This document shows, in pieces, positions 43,189-52,072 of a stretch of 64,000 bases of DNA (its first letter is position 1; each line of letters begins with the position of its first letter). The position numbers and the translations under genes were made by a program. The DNA comes from Enterobacter kobei (GTDB taxonomy: Bacteria > Pseudomonadota > Gammaproteobacteria > Enterobacterales > Enterobacteriaceae), in NCBI RefSeq assembly GCF_018323985.1, contig NZ_AP024590.1:186001-250000 (forward strand). Reading direction: 5' to 3'. Under the pieces are notes generated by a model that was given only the letters and a program-made list of their open reading frames with translations, was not told where the DNA came from and did no database searches.

Positions 43189-43215
43189 TAAAGTTATGGC
43201 TGATTATGCCGTTAT
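43189..43215 (+). promoter_or_regulatory. Sigma-28 (FliA) promoter of the chemoreceptor gene
   Basis: TAAAGTTA (43189-43196), an 11-base spacer and GCCGTTAT (43208-43215) match the sigma-28 consensus TAAAGTTT-N11-GCCGATAA at 13 of 16 positions with exact spacing. It lies 35 bases before the ATG, placing the gene in the flagellar regulon. Confidence 0.78.
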
Positions 43216-43250
43216 AAATGCTATATCCCCCCACCTGAGTCATATTCATC

Positions 43251-45149
43251 ATGCTATGGAAAACAACCCAAGGTCGTTTTAGCCTGCTTCTTGTTGGATT
43301 TTTCTTTATATTACTGCTGGTTACCTTTTTTGTAATTAATCGTTTTGTCTCTCCGCAAATTGTCGCGACAGAAACCGAGCTGGTACGTAATACCGTAGCG
43401 CTACAAAGTAACGCGATCAAAGAGCAAATGAACCGCGTCAAAGCGCAGCAAAAAGTGATTACGGAACTGGTCAGCACACTCGACAGTACACAGATCGATC
43501 AGTTGCTGCCTAACCTGGTTAACCAGTATGGCGATCTGAACGTGTTTGGCGGCGGCATCTGGCCATTACCGCGTCTGCGCGATCCAGAGCGTGAGAAGTT
43601 CAGCACTTTTTTCGCACGCGATGCCGGTGGTGTACTGCAGGTGAATACCGTCTGGAACCAGCCGGAATCAGAGAAATACTGGGAGCAACCCTGGTATAAA
43701 GATGGCCTGAACGCGCCCAAAGGCGAGTGTGCCTGGGCGCGTGCGTATCAGGATGCTGCCAGCCCACAGCCGCGTACAAACTGCGCCATGGCCATCTGGC
43801 GTGACGGAAAACCCTGGGGCGTGGCCACAATTGACGTGACCTTAGGCTTTTTTAATCAGCTTGCTGCAAACATGAGCAAAGCCATTGACGGTAACGTACT
43901 GATTATTGAACAGGATGGGAAAATCGTTGGTAATGCGGCGTCCACAGAAGGCGGCAAAGCGCTGAGTAATTTACGCGATCTCAACCTGCCTTCCTCCGAC
44001 GCATTATTAAAACTGCTCAGCGCCGGGCAACAAAAATCTTATGAAGGAAACTATTCCGGATCTGACGGCGAGCACGCTTTATTTGTGCTGCCCATTGAAG
44101 GAAGCCCCTGGTTCCTGGCCGTCGATTTACCGAGCAGTAAACTGGAGCAGGCATCAAATTCTATCCTGACGAAGTTAACTATCGTGCAATTATCATTGGG
44201 GATCATCTTAATCCTTGTCTTAATGGTTTTCGTGCGCAACATATTCAGAAACGTCAGCCTGTTAAATAAAAATATCCAGGCACTGTCCAGTGGTGGCGCT
44301 GACCTCACCCAACGCTTAACCGAGAGTAAAAGCCCGGAATTTAACGCTATCATTCAGAACTTCAATGCCTTTATTACCTATTTGCAGGAATTGATGCAGC
44401 AGGTAGGGCAAAGCGCGCAGGCGATCTCTTCGGCATCGCGCCAGATTGCCGGGGGCAACCGTGACCTGTCTGCCCGTACCGAAGATCAGTCATCGTCGAT
44501 AGTGGAAACGGCCGCTTCCATGGAAGAACTGACCAGCACCGTACGGCAGAACGCCGATAACGCCGTGGCAGCCAACCGCCTTTCTAATCAGGTATCGGGC
44601 GCGGCGCGTGAAGGGGCCTCTGTAGTAAATGAAGTGGTCACCACGATGAGCCGCATTAATGATTCGTCAGTGAAAATTGTCGACATTATCAGCGTAATCG
44701 ACGGGATTTCGTTCCAGACCAATATCCTTGCGCTGAACGCGGCGGTTGAAGCGGCACGAGCCGGTGAAAACGGACGCGGGTTTGCGGTGGTAGCAGGCGA
44801 AGTACGTTCCCTGGCACAACGCAGCGCTACCTCAGCGCAGGAGATCAAAAAGCTGATTGAAGAATCCGTTGCCAATATCGAGCAGGGCGGAAGTCTGGTC
44901 AGACAGGCTGGCGTCACCATGAATGGCCTGGTGGAGAAAGTGGAGAGCGTGACCACGTTAATCTCTGAGATCAGCTCGGCGAGCAACGAGCAAAGTAAGG
45001 GTATCGATCAGATTAATATGGCGATCAACCAGCTCGACAGCACCACCCAGCAGAACGCGGCGCTGGTGCAGGAAGTCGCCGCTGCCGCGCAATCCATGGA
45101 AGAACAGACCGTACACCTGGAAAAAATCGTTACCAGCTTCAAAATCTAA
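43251..45149 (+). CDS. Methyl-accepting chemotaxis protein with dCache sensor
   Basis: 632-residue chemoreceptor. Helix 1 at about 10-32, periplasmic double-Cache sensor at 35-300 (aromatic ligand pocket candidates WNQPESEKYWEQPWYKDG, in parts), helix 2 at about 303-325, HAMP at 325-380, and a signalling domain with the conserved hairpin tip ISFQTNILALNAAVEAARAG. It ends in SFKI without the NWETF-type pentapeptide, so it is adapted with help from other receptors. Ligand unknown. The start is the ATG at 43251, with a weak ribosome site. It lies between yhiN and the T6SS cluster and is absent from this place in E. coli. Confidence 0.92.
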   Translation: MLWKTTQGRFSLLLVGFFFILLLVTFFVINRFVSPQIVATETELVRNTVALQSNAIKEQMNRVKAQQKVITELVSTLDSTQIDQLLPNLVNQYGDLNVFGGGIWPLPRLRDPEREKFSTFFARDAGGVLQVNTVWNQPESEKYWEQPWYKDGLNAPKGECAWARAYQDAASPQPRTNCAMAIWRDGKPWGVATIDVTLGFFNQLAANMSKAIDGNVLIIEQDGKIVGNAASTEGGKALSNLRDLNLPSSDALLKLLSAGQQKSYEGNYSGSDGEHALFVLPIEGSPWFLAVDLPSSKLEQASNSILTKLTIVQLSLGIILILVLMVFVRNIFRNVSLLNKNIQALSSGGADLTQRLTESKSPEFNAIIQNFNAFITYLQELMQQVGQSAQAISSASRQIAGGNRDLSARTEDQSSSIVETAASMEELTSTVRQNADNAVAANRLSNQVSGAAREGASVVNEVVTTMSRINDSSVKIVDIISVIDGISFQTNILALNAAVEAARAGENGRGFAVVAGEVRSLAQRSATSAQEIKKLIEESVANIEQGGSLVRQAGVTMNGLVEKVESVTTLISEISSASNEQSKGIDQINMAINQLDSTTQQNAALVQEVAAAAQSMEEQTVHLEKIVTSFKI

Positions 45150-45160
45150 CCTGTGTATAT

Positions 45161-45188
45161 CCAGCGGTGCTCAGTCGGGCACCGCTGG
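45161..45188. terminator. Hairpin after the chemoreceptor gene
   Basis: CCAGCGGTGC and GCACCGCTGG form a perfect 10-bp stem around an eight-base loop, 12 bases after the stop codon. No T-run follows; probable terminator. Confidence 0.65.
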
Positions 45189-45622
45189 CTCCTCGCACTA
45201 AAGCCTTACTTCGCAACCTTCCCAACGCCCTCCTTATGTCATTCAAAGATGTTAACTTTTCATGTTAAATGAAATTCTTACACCTTCATTTAATTCTATT
45301 TTTAGGTCGTCGGTTTATATAAAACAAATGAATACTAGCCAATTTTTTATAACGATATAAATATCAATGGTATATGAAGTGTGTTTTCGAACTTAATTTA
45401 GTGAAGTTAATTCACTGTTATTATAAGTTCACGCCCGTTCATTTATTTTATAAATATGTTTCGCGTCAAATTCCTAAAAATACCTTTTTTCGTCCGTGAT
45501 GGTTTAGCCTGGTCACAGGCAGTGGTATTTTATTGTGTAATTCCTTCCGTATAGTATTTACATCTTAGGGGAGTGAGCCTTTAGCTTACGATATTCCTTC
45601 GCCATTATATAAGGAGTCTGTT
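45189..45622. other. AT-rich leader region of the T6SS cluster
   Basis: About 430 bases without a gene, strongly AT-rich (many A/T runs around 45241-45480). It should hold the promoter of tssB and following genes. TATAGT at 45550-45555 is a possible -10 without a good -35. Such AT-rich leaders in enterobacterial T6SS clusters are usual targets of H-NS silencing; that is inference here. Confidence 0.6.
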
Positions 45623-46123
45623 GTGTCAAATAATTCGTTTCAGTCTGAAATACCTAAAGCGCGCGTCAATATTAAACTTGATGTCCACACTGGTGGCGCG
45701 CAAAAAAAAGTTGAACTGCCGCTCAAGCTGGTCGTGATGGGGGATTACAGTAACGGTAAAGAAGAACGCCCCCTTTCTGAGCGTGAGAAGCTCAACATCA
45801 ATAAAAACAACTTTAACAATGTCCTTGCCGATTTTTCTCCTTCTCTAAGCCTTACAGTAGAAAATACGCTTGCAGGTAATGGAACTGAAGAAAGCGTTCA
45901 TCTTTCCTTTAAAGAAATGAAGGATTTTGAGCCAGAACAGGTAGCACGACAGATCCCCCAACTTCGCGCCATGTTGGCTATGCGTAACCTCTTGCGCGAT
46001 TTGAAATCCAATCTGCTTGATAACGTAACATTCCGTAAAGAACTCGAAAGCATTCTGAAAGATCCCACGTTAAGTAATGAGTTGCGTGCAGAACTGAATG
46101 CCCTGGCCCCGAATGAGGCGTAA
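45623..46123 (+). CDS. tssB: T6SS sheath small subunit TssB
   Basis: 166-residue TssB/VipA/ImpB protein, one half of the contractile sheath. It shows the family opening (PKARVNIKLDVHTGG), LKLVVMGDYSNGKEERPLSER and the VHLSFKEMKDFEPEQVA block. The start is a GTG with AAGGAG seven bases ahead. First gene of the cluster, 36 bases before tssC. TssB and TssC assemble around the Hcp tube and are normally recycled by ClpV. Confidence 0.96.
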   Translation: MSNNSFQSEIPKARVNIKLDVHTGGAQKKVELPLKLVVMGDYSNGKEERPLSEREKLNINKNNFNNVLADFSPSLSLTVENTLAGNGTEESVHLSFKEMKDFEPEQVARQIPQLRAMLAMRNLLRDLKSNLLDNVTFRKELESILKDPTLSNELRAELNALAPNEA

Positions 46124-46159
46124 TTCCAAACTTTAGCGGAACAATGCGAGATAATGCTT

Positions 46160-47701
46160 ATGTCAGTTAATACCGAAAATGCTTCAGCTACCCAGACTAC
46201 CGTACTTGAGCGTTCTGAGGCTGCCGGGGTATATGCATCCCTGTTTGAAAAGATCAATCTTACGCCTGTTTCTGAACTGAATGACCTGAACAACTATCAG
46301 GATGGTTCAGCTCTTGCCGATGTCACAGCAGATCAACGTGTAACGGCTGCAGTGCAGGTATTTCTGGAACGCCTCAAACAGTCCGGTCAGACTGTTGAAA
46401 GACTAGATAAGGCTTTGCTGGATCATCACATTGCCGAACTCGATTTCCAGATTAGTCGCCAGCTTGATGTTGTCATGCATCATGAAGGTTTCCAGCAGGT
46501 TGAAGCAGCATGGCGTGGCCTGAAGTCACTGATTGATCATACTGATTTCCGCCAAAATGTAAAAATCGAAGTTTTAGATATTTCTAAAGATGATCTTCGC
46601 CAGGATTTTGAAGATTCACCGGAAATCATCCAGACGGGTCTCTATTATCACACTTATATTCAGGAATATGATACTCCTGGCGGAGAGCCTATAGGTGCTA
46701 TCATTTCAAACTATGAGTTTGATGCCTCTGCACAAGACATCGCACTATTACGCAATATTTCTAAAATATCTGCTGCAGCGCACATGCCCTTTATCGGTTC
46801 AGTTGGCCCGGCATTCTTTCTGAAAGAATCTATGGAGGATGTAGCCGCAATAAAAGATATTGGAAATTATTTTGACCGAGCAGAATATATTAAATGGAAA
46901 GCATTCCGTGATTCAGATGATGCCCGCTATATAGGTCTGACAATGCCGCGAGTGCTCGGCCGCTTGCCTTATGGCCCAGATACTGTACCGGTACGCAGCT
47001 TTAATTATGTCGAAGAAGTAAAAGGCCCCGATCACGAAAAATATCTGTGGACAAATGCTTCATTCGCCTTTGCTGCAAATATGGTGAAAAGTTTCATTAA
47101 AAATGGCTGGTGTGTTCAAATTCGTGGTCCGCAGGCGGGCGGAGCAGTAACCGATCTCCCTATTCATTTGTACGATCTCGGCACTGGCAACCAGGTCAAA
47201 ATCCCATCTGAAGTCATGATCCCGGAAACCCGCGAGTTTGAATTTGCTAACCTGGGCTTTATCCCGCTGTCCTATTACAAAAACCGTGATTATTCTTGCT
47301 TCTTCTCTGCAAACTCTGCTCAGAAACCAGCCTTGTATGATACTGCTGATGCGACAGCCAACAGTCGAATAAACGCCCGTCTACCATATATTTTCCTGTT
47401 ATCCCGGATCGCCCATTATCTAAAAATGATCCAACGAGAAAATATCGGCACCACTAAAGATCGTCGGTTACTGGAACTGGAGTTGAATACCTGGGTACGC
47501 GGTCTGGTGACCGAAATGACCGATCCAGGCGATGACCTACAGGCATCTCATCCACTACGCGATGCGAAGGTTGTTGTAGAAGATATTGAAGATAATCCAG
47601 GGTTCTTCCGCGTGAAATTATACGCTGTACCTCATTTCCAGGTAGAAGGTATGGACGTCAACCTGTCGCTGGTTTCGCAGATGCCTAAGGCGAAAGCGTA
47701 A
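46160..47701 (+). CDS. tssC: T6SS sheath large subunit TssC
   Basis: 513-residue TssC/VipB/EvpB protein. It has FEKINLTPVSELNDL near the N-terminus (the region that exposes the ClpV-binding helix in contracted sheath), AWRGLKSLIDHTDFR, and the conserved core PYGPDTVPVRSFNYVEE plus the C-terminal RDAKVVVEDIEDNPGFFRV. An ATG six bases upstream (46154) is an alternative start; the one chosen is better spaced from the weak ribosome site. Confidence 0.97.
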   Translation: MSVNTENASATQTTVLERSEAAGVYASLFEKINLTPVSELNDLNNYQDGSALADVTADQRVTAAVQVFLERLKQSGQTVERLDKALLDHHIAELDFQISRQLDVVMHHEGFQQVEAAWRGLKSLIDHTDFRQNVKIEVLDISKDDLRQDFEDSPEIIQTGLYYHTYIQEYDTPGGEPIGAIISNYEFDASAQDIALLRNISKISAAAHMPFIGSVGPAFFLKESMEDVAAIKDIGNYFDRAEYIKWKAFRDSDDARYIGLTMPRVLGRLPYGPDTVPVRSFNYVEEVKGPDHEKYLWTNASFAFAANMVKSFIKNGWCVQIRGPQAGGAVTDLPIHLYDLGTGNQVKIPSEVMIPETREFEFANLGFIPLSYYKNRDYSCFFSANSAQKPALYDTADATANSRINARLPYIFLLSRIAHYLKMIQRENIGTTKDRRLLELELNTWVRGLVTEMTDPGDDLQASHPLRDAKVVVEDIEDNPGFFRVKLYAVPHFQVEGMDVNLSLVSQMPKAKA

Positions 47702-47712
47702 GCGGGGGAAGG

Positions 47713-49050
47713 ATGAAAATTTATCGTCCGCTATGGACTGACGGGGCCTTTCTGACCCCACAACAGTTTCAACAGCAGGCTCGCTGGGATGCTTACGTGG
47801 CTGATGCTGTCGCCCATATGGCGCTGGCGCATCCATGGGGCGTGGCTGAGGCAGATTTTGATCGCGGATCGCTGGCTTTATCTCGCCTGAATGCACTGCG
47901 TCTGAAAGTGCGTTTTCCTGATGGCACTGTAATTGATACTGAACTCGCGGATAACTTACCCCCCGTCTGTGATTTATCTTCCGTGGCTGATCGTGACACC
48001 GTAGAGGTGGTGCTCGCATTACCGTTGCTTTCAGCAAATGGCGGAAACCTTGACGATGGACAGGACAGCGCGCGTCCTCGCCGCTGGCGGCAGGAATGGG
48101 TGACGGTACAGGAACTTTCCGGTCATGAGCGCACGGAACTTGCTGTTTTACGCCATGCCGTTACGTTGCGCTTTGCACATCAGGATAACAGTGCCTATCT
48201 CATTTGCCCTGTTGTGCGCCTTATCCGTAACGCTCAGGGACAGTGGGAACTGGATGATAATTTCATACCGCCAATGCTTTCTCTGTCAGCAAGCAAAACC
48301 GTATTTACCGAGCTGGGGGATTTGCTCCATCGGCTCCAGGCTCGACGTGGTCGTCTTATGGAGATGCGGCGTGAAAGTAATGAAAGGATGGCCGATTTTG
48401 CCGTCGCTGACGTGTCGCTATTCTGGTTACTGAATGCATTAAATAGCGCCGAGCCAGTGCTAAATGAGCTTTATCAAGCACCCTATCGTCATCCAGAACT
48501 TTTCTACCGTGAACTCGTACGGCTTGCAGGTAGTTTGTTAACTTTTTCACTTGAGTATAAGGCGGAGGTTATTCCGGTCTATCAGCACAATAGGCCGGAG
48601 CAGGTTTTCCCCCCGTTGTTTAACTTGTTGGACTCTTTACTTGAAGCGAGCCTACCTTCTCGTGTGATTGCAATAGAACTGAACCTTAATGGGCAGTTCT
48701 GGACAGGCTCTTTGCATGATGCCCGGCTCCGTGAGGGGGCTGATTTCTACCTTTCCGTACGCTCAAATATCGCTAACCACCTTTTGCAAACTCAATTTCC
48801 ATTGTTGTGTAAGGCTGGTAGCTACGAAGACGTCTCAGATGTGGTTAATGTTGCACTTAACGGGGTAGTCATGAAGCCTCTAACCCACGTGCCTGCTGCA
48901 ATTCCATTACGCCTTGAAAACCAATATTTCGCACTTGAGCTTAATAGCGCCGCTGGTCAAGCCATGCTGGATTCAGGTAACTGCGCCTTTTATACACCAG
49001 GTTCTCTGGGAAAAGTAAAACTTGAACTGTTTGTGGTGCTGCGCTCATGA
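47713..49050 (+). CDS. tssK: T6SS baseplate protein TssK
   Basis: 445-residue TssK, the trimeric connector between baseplate and membrane complex. The family opening is clear (PLWTDGAFLTPQQFQQQARWDAYV, in parts), as is the three-domain length with the C-terminal YFALE(L) strand. Ribosome site GGGGAAGG. Its stop overlaps the tssL start by four bases. Confidence 0.95.
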   Translation: MKIYRPLWTDGAFLTPQQFQQQARWDAYVADAVAHMALAHPWGVAEADFDRGSLALSRLNALRLKVRFPDGTVIDTELADNLPPVCDLSSVADRDTVEVVLALPLLSANGGNLDDGQDSARPRRWRQEWVTVQELSGHERTELAVLRHAVTLRFAHQDNSAYLICPVVRLIRNAQGQWELDDNFIPPMLSLSASKTVFTELGDLLHRLQARRGRLMEMRRESNERMADFAVADVSLFWLLNALNSAEPVLNELYQAPYRHPELFYRELVRLAGSLLTFSLEYKAEVIPVYQHNRPEQVFPPLFNLLDSLLEASLPSRVIAIELNLNGQFWTGSLHDARLREGADFYLSVRSNIANHLLQTQFPLLCKAGSYEDVSDVVNVALNGVVMKPLTHVPAAIPLRLENQYFALELNSAAGQAMLDSGNCAFYTPGSLGKVKLELFVVLRS

Positions 49051-49700
49051 ACAAAATAAATACATCTGTTGTTGATGCGATTTTTTACCCCTGCTGGCTG
49101 ATGGTCAGCCAACTACGCAGCGGAGAGGAAATTAAAGATGGTGAAGCGCTTTATCGGCGTGCTTGTGAATGGGTTGATAAGTCACGTGAAGCACTAACTC
49201 AGGCTGGTTTTAACGACACCAGTTGTAATCATATGCTTTATACGCAGTGTGCACTACTTGATGAAAGCGTGATGAATCGTCCGCTCCAGGATAGTGGTTC
49301 TGCAAAATGGCTTAAAGATCCGTTGCAAGCTCGCTATTTCAACACGCTTAACGCCGGAGAAGAACTATGGGAGCGGATCCGTACTGTATTACAGGAGCCA
49401 GCGCCTGATATTGCTGTGCTGACCTGTTTTTATCGCGCGCTCACATTAGGTTTTGTAGGCCGTTACCGGCAGCAAGGAGACGAACGTCGGGAGGATGTAG
49501 TACGTAGGCTGAGCCAGCAAGTACCACCATTTACCATGGCTCAGGAAACGCCAATTGTATCCAGATCCTTGAGTTTACGCTCCGGGCGCAAAGTTTACTG
49601 GTTCTCGTGGGGGGCCGGGATCATGTTTCTGGTGGCACTGTGGTTGACGCTTCGCAGTGAACTTACGCAGATGGTCTCGAACCTGGCTGGGATGCAATGA
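49047..49700 (+). CDS. tssL: T6SS membrane-complex protein TssL
   Basis: 217-residue TssL (IcmH/DotU family): a cytoplasmic helical hook domain (YPCWLMVSQLRSGEEIKDGEALYRR, in parts; LYTQCALLDESVM; GFVGRYRQQGDERREDVV) and a single C-terminal membrane helix at about 186-206 (FSWGAGIMFLVALWLTL). No peptidoglycan-binding domain is attached; the next gene supplies it. Part of the TssJLM trans-envelope complex; tssJ and tssM are not in the window. Confidence 0.95.
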   Translation: MNKINTSVVDAIFYPCWLMVSQLRSGEEIKDGEALYRRACEWVDKSREALTQAGFNDTSCNHMLYTQCALLDESVMNRPLQDSGSAKWLKDPLQARYFNTLNAGEELWERIRTVLQEPAPDIAVLTCFYRALTLGFVGRYRQQGDERREDVVRRLSQQVPPFTMAQETPIVSRSLSLRSGRKVYWFSWGAGIMFLVALWLTLRSELTQMVSNLAGMQ

Positions 49701-49703
49701 CAT

Positions 49704-51410
49704 ATGCGTAGATTAACTCAATCATTGCTGCTGCTTACTGGTAGTGCTCTGGCGCTATGGTTGATCCTTGGCTTCTGGCCGCTTGCCACCAGTAGCCGCA
49801 CTGCGCTCAGTATGGCAGTTATCATCTTCTGTACCATCACTGGGTATGTACTCTGGCGCAGAGATAACCATCATCACATTGCCTATGCTCATATCAGCCA
49901 TATCGATTTACCACCTGAAGATTTTGTTGGTGCGGTAGTGTTAGTTTGTGGAGATACAACATCTCTGTTTTCTCCATCCGTATCTTTTCGAGAAGCCCGG
50001 CAGGGCTGGTATCTGGTAGTGCAGCTGCCAGAACACTTGCCTGCTCTTGCCCAACATCTTGCAACTGAACGACCAGCACTTATTTCACGCATTTCTGTGC
50101 TGCTCGCACTTGTGCCAGAGCACCATCAGCGACTGGATGATCTCACTCAGTCGCTACGTGCTTGGCACCGGGCCATTGTGCAGTGTAAAGCATGGTTTTC
50201 TGGTATTCCTCCTGTCTGGATCAATTGCTGGCTTTCGCCATCTGAACCTTCCGCGCAAGGGGCAGAATGTTGGTTTACGGTGACACCAGTTCAAATGGGT
50301 ATTCATGTACGCGAAGCGGGGGCTGGTGTAATGCCTCTGCGTGAATGGAGTCACCTGAGGGATAGTGAAAAGAGTCATAAAAGACTTAGCACCATACTGA
50401 CTGTAGAAAGCCTTCTAAGTTGGTTTCATATTCACGTCGCGAATATTACTGGGCATAAACAAGGTGATCTCCCGCCGCTAATCCCCTGTGTTTGGGGGTT
50501 CTGCTTAACACCAGTTCAAGGAGTAGAGAATAACCTGTGGCAGGCACACATCACAGGCATTACCACCCTTCGGCCTGCAATAACCGGGACAGTGGATTGC
50601 CTCCCGCTGCCAGATGTTTTGCTACCGTATCTTGCTCGTCGAAATGGCGTTTCCCGCCTGATGCAACTCTGGCAACAAATTGGTCTACTTTGTGGAGCAT
50701 TTTTATTATTTGCGATGCTGGCTTCGTTTCTTAATAACCAGCGCCTGGTCCAGAGCATTGGGGATCACTTGTCCCTTTTTTACCGCCTTCCTCCGTTACC
50801 TCCTACACCTAAAGTCCATGCGCAGCAGCAACTGCGTGCAGATGCTCATTTGCTGGATGAATGGTTAAGAATGGGAACGCCGATGCGTCTGTCGCTGGGT
50901 CTATACCAGGGAATGCGATTGATAGCCCCGTTACAAGCTGCAATCAATAGTTGGGCGGCACCGCCTCCCGTAGTTCAGAAAATCGTACAGGGACCCAAGA
51001 CGATACGTTTGGACAGCCTGTCGTTGTTTGACGTCGGGAAATGGCAACTCAAAGCTGGTTCCACAAGAGTATTGATCAACGCATTGGTAGGGATAAAAGG
51101 CCGTCCAGGTTGGTTAATTATTGTGGCAGGGCATACCGATGATACCGGAAATGAAACTGCTAATCAGCTTTTGTCGCTTAAGAGAGCACAGTCGGTACGT
51201 GACTGGATGCGGGATACGGGTGAGATCCCGGAAAGCTGTTTTGCCGTCCAGGGCTATGGCGAAACACGGCCCTTGAAACCTAACGACACGGAAGAAGGCC
51301 GGGCAGCCAACCGCCGCGTCGAAATCAGTCTGGTTCCACAGGTAAGCGCCTGTCGGTTACCAGGGAAAAACGCAGTGTCACCGGATGTTAGTGACACCTT
51401 AATGCAATAA
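49704..51410 (+). CDS. OmpA-domain T6SS protein (TagL-like)
   Basis: 568-residue inner-membrane protein. Two helices at the N-terminus (about 5-25 and 30-48), a cytoplasmic region of about 270 residues, a third helix near 330-350 (IGLLCGAFLLFAMLASFL), and a periplasmic OmpA/MotB-type peptidoglycan-binding domain at about 430-550 with VAGHTDDTGNETANQLLS and GRAANRRVEI. It probably anchors the TssJLM complex to the cell wall, as TagL does elsewhere. It starts three bases after the tssL stop. Large uncharacterised middle part. Confidence 0.9.
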   Translation: MRRLTQSLLLLTGSALALWLILGFWPLATSSRTALSMAVIIFCTITGYVLWRRDNHHHIAYAHISHIDLPPEDFVGAVVLVCGDTTSLFSPSVSFREARQGWYLVVQLPEHLPALAQHLATERPALISRISVLLALVPEHHQRLDDLTQSLRAWHRAIVQCKAWFSGIPPVWINCWLSPSEPSAQGAECWFTVTPVQMGIHVREAGAGVMPLREWSHLRDSEKSHKRLSTILTVESLLSWFHIHVANITGHKQGDLPPLIPCVWGFCLTPVQGVENNLWQAHITGITTLRPAITGTVDCLPLPDVLLPYLARRNGVSRLMQLWQQIGLLCGAFLLFAMLASFLNNQRLVQSIGDHLSLFYRLPPLPPTPKVHAQQQLRADAHLLDEWLRMGTPMRLSLGLYQGMRLIAPLQAAINSWAAPPPVVQKIVQGPKTIRLDSLSLFDVGKWQLKAGSTRVLINALVGIKGRPGWLIIVAGHTDDTGNETANQLLSLKRAQSVRDWMRDTGEIPESCFAVQGYGETRPLKPNDTEEGRAANRRVEISLVPQVSACRLPGKNAVSPDVSDTLMQ

Positions 51411-51425
51411 ATGGAGAAATAAATA

Positions 51426-51917
51426 ATGGCAATTCCAATTTATCTTTGGCTTAAAGACGACGGCGGCGCGGACATCAAAGGGTCTGTTGACGTTAAAGAT
51501 CGTGAAGGCAGCATTGAAGTCGTGGCACAGGATCACAGTCTGTACATTCCTACGGACAATAACACTGGCAAACTGACGGGTACACGCATTCATACCCCCT
51601 TCCTGTTTACCAAAGAAATCGATTCCTCCTCTCCGTATCTCTATAAAGCGGTAACAACCGGGCAGACTCTTAAATCCGCCGAATTTAAATGGTATCGCAT
51701 CAACGACGCGGGTCAGGAAGTTGAATATTTCAACACCAAACTGGAAAACGTCAAGCTGGTGAAAGTCGCACCGAAAATGCATGACATCAAAGATCCTGCG
51801 ATGGAAAAACATAACCATCTGGAAATGATTGAACTGCGTTACGAAAAAATCACCTGGACCTATAAAGACGGCAACATTATTCATTCCGACTCCTGGAATG
51901 AACGTACCACCGCATAA
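51426..51917 (+). CDS. hcp: T6SS tube protein Hcp
   Basis: 163-residue Hcp (TssD), the hexameric ring protein of the inner tube. Very conserved version: YLWLKDDGGADIKGSVDV, TPFLFTKEIDSSSPYLYKA and the ending KITWTYKDGNIIHSDSW. Different subclass from the Hcp domain of the fusion at 9447-11441, so the cell has at least two Hcp types. GGAG lies before the ATG, and a strong terminator follows. Confidence 0.97.
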   Translation: MAIPIYLWLKDDGGADIKGSVDVKDREGSIEVVAQDHSLYIPTDNNTGKLTGTRIHTPFLFTKEIDSSSPYLYKAVTTGQTLKSAEFKWYRINDAGQEVEYFNTKLENVKLVKVAPKMHDIKDPAMEKHNHLEMIELRYEKITWTYKDGNIIHSDSWNERTTA

Positions 51918-51923
51918 CACCTG

Positions 51924-51952
51924 CAGCAGACGGTGAGCCGTCTGCTGTTTTT
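51924..51952 (+). terminator. Intrinsic terminator after hcp
   Basis: CAGCAGACGG and CCGTCTGCTG form a perfect 10-bp stem with loop TGAG, followed by TTTTT. It should make hcp mRNA the main product and lower clpV expression. Confidence 0.92.
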
Positions 51953-52072
51953 GTTTTCTGAGCGGCCTGGTGGAGAGGCAGTTCAGAAAACAAATACAAA
52001 TTTTTTATTTCGACCTGATGCGCTTTGGTTCATAGCGACGGGCGGTAGCATAGGCACTCAAGGAGCGTGAAC

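Noticed and set aside
45189..45622. Sigma-54 promoter for the T6SS cluster
   Set aside because: No TGGCAC-N5-TTGC element with correct spacing was found; the closest strings miss the GG or GC core.
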